Positions 48,906-60,558 of a stretch of DNA of 64,000 nucleotides are shown piece after piece. Both the position numbers and the translations under genes were made by a program. The notes under the pieces were generated by a model that was given only the letters and a program-made list of their open reading frames with translations, did no database searches and was not told where the DNA came from. This DNA comes from Campylorhamphus procurvoides (lineage: Eukaryota; Chordata; Aves; Passeriformes; Dendrocolaptidae): contig WBMV01001905.1 of assembly GCA_013396655.1 (NCBI GenBank), positions 116,180 to 180,179 on the forward strand, in the 5' to 3' direction. Positions within the stretch are counted from its first letter, which is position 1; each line of letters begins with the position of its first letter.

Positions 48906-49225
48906 TTTTGCAAAGTCATTTAGGGATGGGCAGGACTGGGCCACTCTCTGCTAAAAGCGAGGCATTATTGATGGGTTTGTGCATAAAAGGCCCCTTTCGA
49001 CATAGCCTGGGTCATTAGAGGTATACACCACATGCCCAGAGAGTCACTGCTGGTCCTCTTTAGACAAGCATTATACCCTTAGAGAAACATCACACACCCA
49101 AAGAGTTGTCCCTGGCCTACAAAAGCTACTAAAGCCCTTTTGTGAGCTACTAAATCCTGGCCTTAGCCTTTATATTCACTCTCCTGGGCAGGAGGCTTGT
49201 ACAGCTCACTATAGTAGAAATGTTT
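48906..49225. other. Unclassified insertion of about 320 bp inside CR1
   Basis: CR1 breaks off after 'ccttgggaaagg' and resumes at about 49226 with 'tccagttcctcacagggccctgatgggatgc'. In intact CR1 these points are separated by only about 100 bases. The intervening sequence contains an imperfect internal duplication: 'acaccacatgcccagagagtcactgctggtcct' near 49025 and 'atcacacacccaaagagttgtccctggcct' near 49088. I recognise neither LTR nor SINE hallmarks. Confidence 0.6.
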
Positions 49226-50710
49226 TAAGGCAATTAAAAAGTCCAGTTCCTCACAGGGCCCTGATGGGATGCACACATAAGCACTAAAGTTGCTGGGCGA
49301 TGTCATTGCAAGGCAACTCTTGATAATCATTGACTAATCATGGAGACTGAGAGAAGTGGCCAAAGAGTGGAGGAAAACAAATGTCACTTTCATCTTCCCG
49401 AAGGGCAAGAAGGGCTACCCAGGAAACTATAGCCAGTCTGCATCACCTGAGATTCATGGGAAGGTGATGGAGCAGCTTATCCTGGAAACCATATCCAGTC
49501 GTAGTAAGGATAGGAAAATCATCAGGAATAGTGAACCTGGAATCACCAAAGGGAAGACAAGCTTGACCAACCTAATAACCTTCTATGCTGAAACGACTGG
49601 TCTGGAAGAGGAGGGAAGAGCAGTGGATGCTGTTTACTTGACTCTACCACTTCAGTTTCTTCACTATCTACCAGACATTTGACATTGTCTCAATTAAGAT
49701 CCTCATAGCGAAGCTGGTAAAGCATGGGCTGCATGAGCAGGCAGTGAGGGGGATTGAAAAATGGCTGAATGGCCAGACCCAGCAGGCGGTGATCAGTGCC
49801 ACAAAGTCTAGCCGTTAATTAATGGTGTATTCCAAGGGTCAGTATTTGCTCCGATCCTGTTCAACATCTTCATCAATAGTTGAGATGATGGGCAGAGAGC
49901 ACTTCAGCAAGGGTAGAAAAACCATGAGGAGTGGCTGATACAGCAGAGTGCTGTGCTGCCATTTAGAGGGACCACAACGAGCTGGAGAAATGGGCTGACA
50001 GGAACGTCATGAAGTTCAACAAAGAGACCTACCAAGTTCTGCACCTGGGGAGGAACAGCTCCCAGGCATCACTACATGCTGGGAGCCACTCAGCTGGAAA
50101 CCTGCTCAGCAGAAAAGAACGTGGGGATCTTAGTGGACACTAGCCATGAGCCAACAATGAACCCTTGCCACAGAGAAGATCAGTGCTATACTGGGCTGCA
50201 TTAAGTCAAAATCTTGCCATGAAATTGAGGGAGGTGATCCACTTATCCAGCACTAGCGAGGCCACATGTGAGGTGCTGTTTCCAGCTCTGAGCTCCTCAG
50301 TATGAGAGACATGGGCATTCTGGTGAGGAGAGTTCAATAAAGGACCACAAATATAATGGAAGGACTGAAGCATCTCTCTTAGAAAGAGAGGCTGAGAGAG
50401 CTGGGACTGTGTAGCCTGGAGAGGAGATGGCTCAGGGTGGATCTTATCCATGTGTACAGATACCTGATGGAAGGGAATGAAAAAGACAAAGTCAGACTTT
50501 TCCCAGTGATGGCCTGTAACAGGACCAGAGGTAAAAGACAAAAAGTGAAACAGACACAGCAGGTTGCTCCTGAAGATCAGAAGCGTTTGTGAGGGTGTCT
50601 GAGCACTGGCACAAGTTGCCCAGGAAGGTTATGGAGTCTCCATTATTGGAGATATTCAAAATCCAGCAGGACACTGTCCAGTGCAACTGTCTTTAGGTAG
50701 TCCTGCTTGA
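49226..50710 (+). mobile_element. CR1 LINE, reverse-transcriptase part and partial 3' UTR
   Basis: This continues the CR1 from 48310. The frame opening at 49356 keeps 108 codons of reverse-transcriptase sequence. It includes V-T-F-I-F-P-K-G-K-K-G (usually PVYKKG), the P-G-N-Y-S block (usually PxNYRP), G-K-V-M-E-Q-L-I-L, and the G-I-T-K-G-K-T-S-L-T-N-L block (usually H-G-F-x-x-G-K-S-C-x-T-N-L). It ends in the remnant of the L-D-F-S-K-A-F-D block. Downstream come the G-V-P-Q-G region near 49830, the ORF2 end and a 3' UTR up to about 50700. The ATTCTATGA-type tail is absent, so the 3' end is decayed or deleted. No catalytic F-A-D-D block survives intact. Confidence 0.92.
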
Positions 50711-53700
50711 GTAGTGTGTTTGGATGAGATGACATACTGATCTGTTCTCTTCCCTGCTGATACAAGCAATACCTGCAATATCTTAAAATATTTTGATTTT
50801 GGTAGTATCTGTTTGAACAAATAGCTTGTGAACATTTCTCATACACGAGTGAAGAAAAAAGTGCTCAGGAGCAGAATATATGCATACACTCATCACAGCT
50901 TTTAGGTGTTGTGTCATTATTTGGAGAAGAGGTCAAAGAGAAAAAAAATCAGTTTGAAGAAAATGATCTCTGTAATTATATAGTAGTCCAAGTCTCAGAA
51001 AGATTTTCTTTCCCTCAGCTGGTATCCCAGGATACAAATTATATTCAGTAGGGAGCCTTCACTGTTCTACTGGCACTGAAAAAATACTTTGGAAAAATTA
51101 CCAAATCACAAAAATTCACTAAATCTAAAATTTGATAAGTTTTAGTAAGTGGTTTTAAGGAACTTTTAAATTTTCATTTTTAGACTTTTTATTTACATAC
51201 TACTCTCTGATATAAATTTTACTTCAGAATGACAAATCTTCAAAATGTAGTCAGCCTTAAGCAGAATTTTTTATTTTTTCTTCTCGTCATAATTGTGCTT
51301 AACCATATTATAATTACATTAACTGCTGTCGTGTTTGTCTTTGCAAGGACAAAAGCCATCAAAGGTAATCTGTAGTAGAATGCAATGCCAGCATGTTACT
51401 AACCTATGAATTATTTCTTCTACTGCAGGATACTAAAATAGATCTGATTTCAGCCCAGTAATCTCAGTTAATGTCTGTGGGAGCTACTTTTCCACTTTGT
51501 GTCTCAGAGCAGAATAATGAGATTGCCTGGGATAAACAATAAGGTGTGAAAGCTCCACTAACTTAACTCACAGTTTAAACATGAAGAAGGTATCAGTCTA
51601 AATTCCAGACTGAAAATGTTTCAGCACCAAAAGTAGCACAGACATGGTTAAATTACAATGGAATACTGCAGGGAGCTAAATCATGGGAAGTAAATGTATT
51701 TTTAAGAGAAAGAGCTTATTTTTGTATTTTACCTCAGAGACATGCAAAGAGTAAAAGTCAGGTACTGTGTCTTAGGTGAAACACATTCAGCTGAATAGCT
51801 GACTTGTATCTCAGCCTTACGGAGTGGTTCCTACATACAAAAATAAGGTTTGGGAGTGCCTCTTCAGGGGTGCGTATGTGTGTGCATGCATGTCACCTCA
51901 CCCACATCCCCAAATGGCTAGACTGTCTCTCATTAGCAATCTGCCTGATGATTTAGAAAACTAATATAACAACACCAGCAGAATTAATTTTATTATTTTT
52001 TAATGTCAAACTAGACTTTTACTTCTACTGTAAAATCTTGGCTGGGTTCCTTCTTCCATATGCATTCATTTACCTTTCTACTGATAAATATATAGCACAG
52101 TCAATTTGTCTCATAAACTTTTTTACCTTCCTTTTTTTACCCAAAATATATTTCATTTCACTTTTTGAAGAATATAAATATATTTCTCTCAGTTATAGGA
52201 AAGTCCATGGTAATTCACTGTTGCCTGAGGCTCTCTAAGTTATACTTCTTTCAGTCTCATGACAAAAACATAATAACAGAGCTTCAGGGGTAATATTTTC
52301 AGTGGCAAGATGTACCTGAAAAACTATACAGTGCTAAAAAATAGAAGGATCCTCTTGCAGATTGGCTCTCCTTCCTGAAATTTTGAACATTCCCATGATA
52401 TTCCACAACAATGTTGTTTCTCCAGGTTAAATTTTGTTTGGTTGTGAAACATGGCCCAGTACAGGTGAAGTTTGACTTTTATATTTGAAGGGGTAGAAAC
52501 ACAATAGCTAACACCATCTTATTTTCAAGTCAGTAAAAATAAGGCAAAGGTTTATCTGGGAATTTATGCTCATTTACTTATTCCTTAAACCTCTACATGG
52601 GTGAAAACTGCAGTAAAAGTTTTCTGGCAATCTATTGGTATAACTGGGGTTTTTTTGAGAAAACACCTGTTGGAAACCAGACAAAAGGTTTTGTGAAAAC
52701 ACAGAAATTTTCATTACCTTGCCTTATAAATTGACATATTGAAAGCCTTCAAATAAGACTGAAAGGAAATTCTTCACCATTTCAAATATAATACCTATTT
52801 CTGTTTCAAAATTGGCTCTCATACAATGTTAATTTTAGATGCCAGGCAACGCTTTAAAACTGGATTGCAAAACAATATATATTTGAAGTTGCATTATGTG
52901 TGATTTTAAAAAGTAAAAATTCTGACATATCTTAAAAAGTGTTAATTTTAGTTCCTTGCAGTTCTTGTAGATGCTTAGATGTGCAGAAACACTTAGCTTT
53001 CTACCAGTTTATGGTTTTTATAGAAGTGAAAATTACTAACCTGTTTCTCCCATAATGTTGGTCATATTATATCTTGTTTTCATTCTCTGTTATTATACAC
53101 TATTTTTTATGATTTGTCTTACAACTAAGTTACAGGTTTTTTATAATAGTGTCCATCCAATCCCATTATGATATTTCCCCCAGTCCTGCCCCCAAACCAC
53201 CCTCTCCACGCCCCCTCAGGAATTGAGTTTGGGGTCTCAGGAGCCTCTCTTCATCTTTGTTGTCTTCTTCACAGCACGTCAGGTCCTTGGAGGCCTTCCA
53301 AAGCTTCAGATTTGGAGGTCCTTCTGTCCCTGTCTTTATCTTGTGGTTCAGGCTTTGTGGTGTTTTTCTGCAATTCTACCTTGAAATACAGACTAAACAG
53401 CTTTAAGGAATTCTAAGGGTTGTTAGGATAGGGGTCATGGGTGTATAAACATTCAGCTACTAAAGTTACATTACTAATACATTAGATCTACAATAATTTC
53501 TAATATCTATAAAATTAAAAGAATCAAAAAATCAAAAAGACCCTGCGGCAGCATTGTAATTATCATGAAGTGTCAGGTATTACTGAGAAAGAATGAAGAC
53601 CCTGATCCAATGAATTTGCAAACTCTGTAAAATATTGTAACAGCTATATTAAAAATTATTTTCCCTCTGTACTGTCTCATTAATGAACTATTCTGTGTTC

Positions 53701-56700
53701 TATCAAGACCAGTATGTTGTGTTTACTAAAAGAACTGTGGAAATTCACTGTAAAGTGATTATGTTCCTTCTTTTCTTTTTTTTCTTAATAGGATGTCAAA
53801 TCTCTTAATAATTTCTTAATTTTGTATAATAAGACATTGCAATAACATAGTATAGCCACTGATTGTTCTTCACCTGCAGCAGAAGACTTGTAGAGACAGA
53901 ATAAAATGTACTGGATAATGTAGGAGGGAAACATGAGTCTGGTAGAATTAGGTTAGTAATTGTTAGTTTTCAATAGCGATACTTTTTGATTTTTGAACTA
54001 AACAGATCTAGTAAAGAAATCCAGCATATTTTGAAGAAAACAAGGGTAAACACAAGTATAGACTTAGATACTATGAGTTATTACTTATATTTGAGGAGCT
54101 ATATTGAGCCATTATCCAAACTGATGGGCAGTCTAATAAAAAAGGTGGGAAAAAAAAAATAAAGTGAGAATCTTCGGTTCAATTCTTTCAGACAAATCCA
54201 TACTTTATCTAGTAGCTCATACAGACATAGGAAATACAAAGGAGTATTTAGAATAATAATCTGTGAAGTATCTATGGAGAGTACATTTTTGTTTTGCACT
54301 GTAAACCTCATTCTAACTACTGCATTCAGATATAAGGAACAAAAAATTCATGGTAATGCGTGGATCAGTTCATAGGTTCTGTTTTGATTACCACTTATTC
54401 ACAACTCTTCACTAACCAGTAAATACTCAAAAATGAGAGAATAATGAAAACACATGGAGGTGGGGGGAGGGGTTAAGAAAAAAAATACATAGCTTTTTAA
54501 AAGATTATTATCAAATAGAAAGTCAATGCCTTCCAGGAAAGGTACTAATCACAAGTTATCTCAGAATCTCAAGAGTAATAAGATTGGTTTTCAGCTTCAG
54601 ATGATCATTTCCCAGTGTTTGAAGGGCAGGTATAAGAAGAAGTACTCTTCCCATCAACTGGTACCATTTGAGTATGAGCTGCACAAATTCTCATACAGTA
54701 GCTAAATATTTCCCAATAGTATAAAAAGTTAATAGCTCTGAAAGAGGTGCATCTTGGTTGAAATTATTATTGTGAATACAAAAAGACAGAGAATAAAAAG
54801 AATTTACATTTTTCATGAAAGTACATGAGGAAAAATAAAATTAATAACAAATTCAGTCAATCTATGGAATATCTAGTCTTAGATGTTCATCACCAGATAC
54901 TGCTTCTTTTTCTTCTCTTCTCCTTCTCCTTTACTTGCTACTAACCACATATAAATTCCTCTTTCATTCTTATGTTTTCCAGCTTTGTTTTCCTTCCTGG
55001 AACCCCTACAACGACAGACATTTGCTGCCCTCCCTGCTGCCAGTACCCTGCAGAAGGTTGCAATCCTGACACAAGCTCTAACACCAGCAGGCAGTTAATG
55101 AATGGAGGTTATACTGTCTTGGGGTGCTCAAAACTCATGCTGAAGTGGCAGGAGGATAGTCCAACAATAGCAAAAGTACATCTTGTACTTATTTGAGCTC
55201 TGCAAAAGAAATGAGGAATAAATCTGAGACCACTAAGCAGTTGCCCCTTCTGCCGCCTTGTAAATTATATTCTTGCCATGCCATTGTGCAAACTCTTTCA
55301 GTTTCCTTAGAGATTTCCTGATGGGTCACAGTACTGGAAGTGACATCTACAGCTATTGGAAATAATGGTCCATAGCTGCAGCAAAAGAGAATTGATGACT
55401 GCATTTTTTTTTCAGGGTAACAGCCTGGTAATCTGTATCATCACTTCAGAGTGAGTTCATACAACAAAACCAAACAAGAAGATAGACAGTTTGGGCTGTG
55501 AATAAAGGGAAAATATCTTTTCTTTTTTTCCTCCTCCCCCTCAATGTATCATCAATTTTTTCCCTTTTTTTCTCTCTCTTTTCTGTCACTAGTGAGTAGT
55601 TGAGGGATATAATGCTGAAGACCCAAGCTTTTCTACAGAAGTGATATCAATATGTGTTTTTTACAGAGTCCTGACAGCAATTTCAGTCTTGATCTAAAAA
55701 TAAGAAAATAATTCTCCATTACTCATTTTTAATATTGCTTTAGATCTCCTTTTGTATCTCTTCTGAAAGATATATCAGCTAATGCAGTAACATGCTATCG
55801 CTCGTGTAATGTTCCGATTCTGACACACATGATTAAGCTGCATTCCCACAGATATTTTTGGTGTACTAAAAGCCTGGTTTAAATGGAGACAAGAGAAACC
55901 AGAATATTGTCAGGAAACTGCAGTGGTATGGATCACATCTCCTTTGTTGTCTTGTGCCATGCCCAGAAAGATATGGAATTTATAGCATGAGTGGGATTTG
56001 GCTTCAAATGAAAGTGTCTTTAGCTGTGCATCATCTGTCAGCCATATCTATAAGCTCCCATTATGCTGAGCAGAGATCAAGGGTTCCAGTCAGCATCACA
56101 GTTCATACAGGTATCCAGTTCCTTTTAAAATTATTTAGGGTACTTGTGATAGCTTCAGAGATTTGGTAAATATGTCAGAACACATACAGGAGAGAAACAC
56201 TTTTCTAGACCATCAGCCAAAGGGTGAGACACCCAAAGGCTTCTTAAACCACTCTGGCCATGTTCCAGCACCTAAATTGCAACTCAGGCTGACAGTGAGT
56301 CGAACCATTGTCTAGGCTCCATTAAGTGTATAGTTTAAATTTCTATTGACTGCATTTAGTGGTTCAAATCTCCAAGTAAATCCCTCCTAGTCCCTAAACT
56401 AGGGAAGAAGAGTCCTGTAGAGGCAGGTGAACTGCTAGTATAGGACACAGTACTCTAACAGTTTTGATACAAAAAGATCAAGTTCAAGTCCTGGGTTTAT
56501 TTCAGCCTGCTTCCCCCTTCAGGAGCTCTGTCCATGAATTTCTACAGAGGCGCAGGCATAGAAAGTATTTTGCTTATGTACCTACCTGGTACGGCCAATT
56601 TTTTCTTTCTCATTCCCTGCCACACACATATCATTATGCTTTGACATTATTGTTGCTAATTGAACTTAAAAAGTTTTTTTTATTTCATGGGTAATTTGCA

Positions 56701-59063
56701 ATATTTAACTTAACTAACTTGGAAATCATAACAACTAGTGAGTAAAGCAAAAGAATGTCTACATAACTCGTTTGTTCCTCATTAAACAGCAGAATCCTTG
56801 AGGATTTATTATGACTATTAAAGCTAAAACGATCCAAACATACCAACCACATTTGGTGTCGTAAACTGTTTGTCACGTTTCAGTCAAATACTAATGGAGA
56901 CATCCCAGACTAGAAATCAGATAAAAGAAAGTTAATAAAGGAATTTCTCAGAGACCCTTTGTAAAATGGAGACCTAACAAAGAAAGCAAATTATTCTATT
57001 TTGATGTAAAAATTAATGATAACTACCTGATGCTATTTAAACAGACAATAAACATTAATAAAAAAGGAAGGTTTAACAACTGTTTCATTGCAAAAAAAAA
57101 AAATATATTAACCACTTTTCACAGTCTGAAACCTTCATCAATCAATAATAGATAATATTTACTCTCTCCTGCTGGGGAGCTTTTTTTTCGTATTTTTAAT
57201 GGACTACATTGAATGTAGGTTACAATAGTTACAGCAGAATTTCAGAATGAGTTTCATTTTATCATAATTGCTGCATATTAGTATATAAACAGCTGAACTC
57301 TGTCTTCCACTGGTAGCACTAATTTGTGCCTAGAGACAATTCTCTCCCCTCAGAAAATCGAACAACAGCTTAAAATATGCTGCAAGTTTGTGGTCTTTCC
57401 CAGAGGGAGTGGAAAGTTTTTGCAAGTCAAGCTGTTTGTTGTTTAGAGCCTAGGACTGCTGGGATCAGTAGCATAGAAAGGTGAAGCTGCAAAAATCTAT
57501 CACCAGCAGTAAAGGGAAATTAAAATGCTCCCTACCCCACCCCAGACATGTTGAATTATAACCGTAATACTTCCCATCACTGTTGTTTCTGAGCAGACCT
57601 GGACAGTAATGAATTTGGCTGGGGTTTTTACAGAACCATATGAGAGTTCAGAAACTAACAAGGAATGAAACAGAAGCTCTATAAACATCCCAGTTTTTGT
57701 AGTCACAGTGTTTTCTAACATCAGAAAGTATGGTTCCCGGATTACAGATGCTAGGAAGGAAGAGCTTCTTCATCATGCACTCCTTATTTATCCTCATAAA
57801 GACTAATATTCATCCAATATCTACTTTATTCTTTAGAGAGTGGAACTGTGAGAGTATTTTTCCCCAGTGTGGATTATCAGATTTTTAATCTCTCCCATAA
57901 ATATTGAAAAGCAGGAGATTATAGTATCACAGAAAATTTTTGTATGAGGTAGAAGGTAAAAAGCCTAAATGAGATCTCAACTAGTGGCTGAACTGCTCCC
58001 TTCAAGGAGTTACACATGCAGAACTTCCATTGCACTCCTATATTGCTCCACGTTAAGAAGTCAGACAAAACTTCATATAATATGCTGAGGTGCTTGAAAA
58101 GCTGACATGTCTGAAATGGTGGCTGTTATGTTTCCCTGAAGAGAAGAAAAATCTTCCACGACTGGTCAATGACTGACAGCCCAACAAGATTTTTTCTGTT
58201 TCTTTTAAAATGCCATGATCCTGCAAGTAACATGCAAGGGCAAAGACAGTATGTCATACAGAATTTGGAAGGACAAGAAACTCATGTCAAGCCGAAGATT
58301 GGCTTCTGCAGTGTGACAGCAATTGTATGGATCAGTGGATTGCAGGAGATAGTAGTCTTAAACATGCCACACTTTAATGACTACAGTTTTGTAACAGAAG
58401 ATGGCTTAAGTGACACAATGCATAACTGAAGCACTGGGACAAAAACCCAACACGTTAACTTAGTAATGCCTATTTGTTTCCCTCATAGTCACAAAAGAAA
58501 ATCTTTTATTAACATCATAAATGAAAAATTACTTTGTAAAACCTAAGTAAATATGTCTAGTAGTATTTATTCTTTACATATTATTTTTTAAAGCTTATGT
58601 TTTGGGGATTATTTTCATCAAGACAAGGAATTAAGGCTTCTCATTCTGGGCTTTATCCGTGCTCCAGTCTAATAGGAACATACCTTCATAATCTTCACCC
58701 TTGCAATTTTATGGACAGGAATGTTCAAGAAAATTTCTATTTTCATTTTGAACAAGAACTTAGACATTTGTACATCAATATTCTTACCTAAAATGCTCCC
58801 TCCTTCTTAACAGTAAAAGGCAAGGTGATTTACTCAAACCTAGTAGGTTTAAAGGTCCCCCACACAAAAAAACCTTTCTTTACACAATTAGAAAAGCTGA
58901 ATACCTTAGCTCAAATCCAGAGCTGTCCACAGATCATTCAGGAAGAGGAAAAAAAAAGAGGGAAAAAAAGGTGACATCTATTGGATAAATTGTTATTTTT
59001 ATCTTTTCCAGTTCCAGTTTGGGGTCCCCTTACTTTAGGGTTACAGCTGGCAGAAAAAGTGGC
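50711..59063. other. Unassigned sequence
   Basis: I recognise no gene or repeat. The segment at about 51310-51560 includes a small hairpin (TTTGTC...GACAAA), a CATCAAAGG LEF/TCF-type core and mixed composition, as conserved non-coding DNA often shows. The 53165-53300 segment is unusually C-rich for this region. A C/P-rich 74-codon frame at 54972-55196 (with C-C-P-P-C-C-Q) has no recognisable domain. A-rich tracts lie near 57092 and 58950. Confidence 0.5.
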
Positions 59064-59935
59064 TGTTATAATTTCAAAATCTTCCATGGATTTTTTTTCC
59101 TGTCCCTTACCAACACCATTGCTTGGGAATTGGAGGGCAGGACAGATGGTTTGTTGAAACCCAACTCCCCACTAGCTGCTCCCAGAGCCAGTTAAGTATC
59201 TAATGGCTAAATAAAGGGGTGGCTGATAGCCTTGCATTCCAACGTGATGGCTGGGGAGAGGATTGGAGGAGGTTGGGAAGAGGGGTTTCTGGGGTTTTGC
59301 CACGCTTGTCCAGCTGCTTTGAGTGCCAGCCGCTGTTTGCTGGGCTGGTGAAAGCATTTGGAGGGAGCTCCCCTGGCTCGGCCCCCACTCCACGCATCTT
59401 GTGCTGTTCGGAGAGAACAGTCGCTGCTAACTGGGTTTGCTACAGACTCCTCGACGGCTGACGCCACCTGCAGAGGAGTTGCTAAGTTGCTAACCTCCCA
59501 CCCTTTGGACAAAGGATGGGGAGAGGGTCTTCACACTGCCCCTGGGAAAGGTTTCAGCCCATCCCCGGCGGCCGCTGCTCCCAGGTGAGTTTTTGAAACC
59601 AGCACCTCTCCCTGCCCTCCGTCTTTGCCTCTCCAGAGCCCATGAGTCACCGCTGCCACTGCCTCCTGAGCGCAGCATCACCTCCTGCTGTCTGTAAATA
59701 GAACTGCTCCGAAGGGGCAGAGAGACGACTTGATTTGTTTGAAAATTTTGATTATGGTGTTGCTGTTTGTTCTGTTCTGTTGGTTTTTTCTTTTGGTTCT
59801 CCATGTGTATATTTGTAGTAAAGAACTGTTATCCTTTTTCTCTACATTTTCTGATTAAAGTCTCTTAATTCCAAAGTTTGTGGTGATTTTTGGGGAGAGG
59901 CCCTGTCCTAGTTCAGCAGGAGGGACCAGTTGTCA
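59064..59935 (+). mobile_element. Solo ERV LTR (first of an adjacent pair)
   Basis: The segment starts TGTTATAATTTC and ends in TGTCA, giving TG...CA termini. It is clearly more GC-rich than its surroundings. It has a TATA-like ctaaataaagg (59208-59218), a 3' T-rich segment and a polyadenylation hexamer ATTAAA (about 59854-59859). The order U3-R-U5 on the plus strand is therefore credible, and the 870-bp length fits an avian ERVL-type LTR. The five overlapping open frames here (65 to 104 codons) are products of GC-rich non-coding DNA. The exact right end is uncertain because another LTR follows almost at once. Confidence 0.65.
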
Positions 59936-59938
59936 CTG

Positions 59939-60558
59939 TGTGGGGGGTGATTAAAGCTGTGTATTCTACACCCTCTATTTATTCCCCAAGAACAATGAAC
60001 CATTTGCAGTTTCTGCCCAGGAAGTCGTTAGCACCTCCACACCCGGCCTGAGGGGGTGTGGGTGCTAATGGGCCATCACCGGTTCACCAATACCCCATGA
60101 CTCATAGAGTTAATCACCCATTGTGTGAGTCCCCGCCCTGGGGGAGGGACTGGGTGCTCCCTGAGGGTACATAAACGGGGCTCAGAAGGACTTGCGCACG
60201 CCTCATCAGATCGAGAGGAGCAGCAGGACCTCGACAGGAGAAAACCACCACTCTTGACCGGACTACGGCCATCACTCCTGACCAGACCACAGCCATCATC
60301 TACACCAACAGGTTCTTCACTTCTTTTTACTTAGGACTCGGGGGAACCACGTGAGTCTCAGCACCAGGGCTAACAAACCCCTCTGGGCTTGTGCCCTGGG
60401 ACACTGGGTTATTCTGTTGGGGTTTTGGTGAGTTGAAAGCAGTTTTCTCTTGTGTCAGTGTATTTATGGTAATATCTTTCATTAAATTGTAACTCTGACT
60501 TAAACAGACCCACCACAAGAGAGATTTTCTCCTGCTGGTTTACCTCTAAACCAACACA
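59939..60558 (+). mobile_element. Solo ERV LTR (second of an adjacent pair)
   Basis: It starts TGTGGGGGGTG and ends AACACA, the same termini as the LTR at 20790-21577 but with a different interior. A TATA box lies in gtacataaacg (60167-60177) and ATTAAA at 60481-60486. The U3 is GC-rich with GGGG/CCCC blocks, and the R/U5 is T-rich. Flanks are cactg on the left and ggccc on the right, not a duplication. It follows the first LTR with only three bases between. That could reflect insertion at the edge of the older LTR, a deletion between two LTRs, or a composite element. Confidence 0.7.

Noticed and set aside
49356..49682. 108-codon frame as a host gene
   Set aside because: Its motifs are those of CR1 reverse transcriptase, and the element is broken by stops on both sides.
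59207..59804. Cluster of GC-rich open frames as a CpG-island gene
   Set aside because: The frames lie within an ERV LTR with its own TATA and polyadenylation signals, and none has protein-like features.
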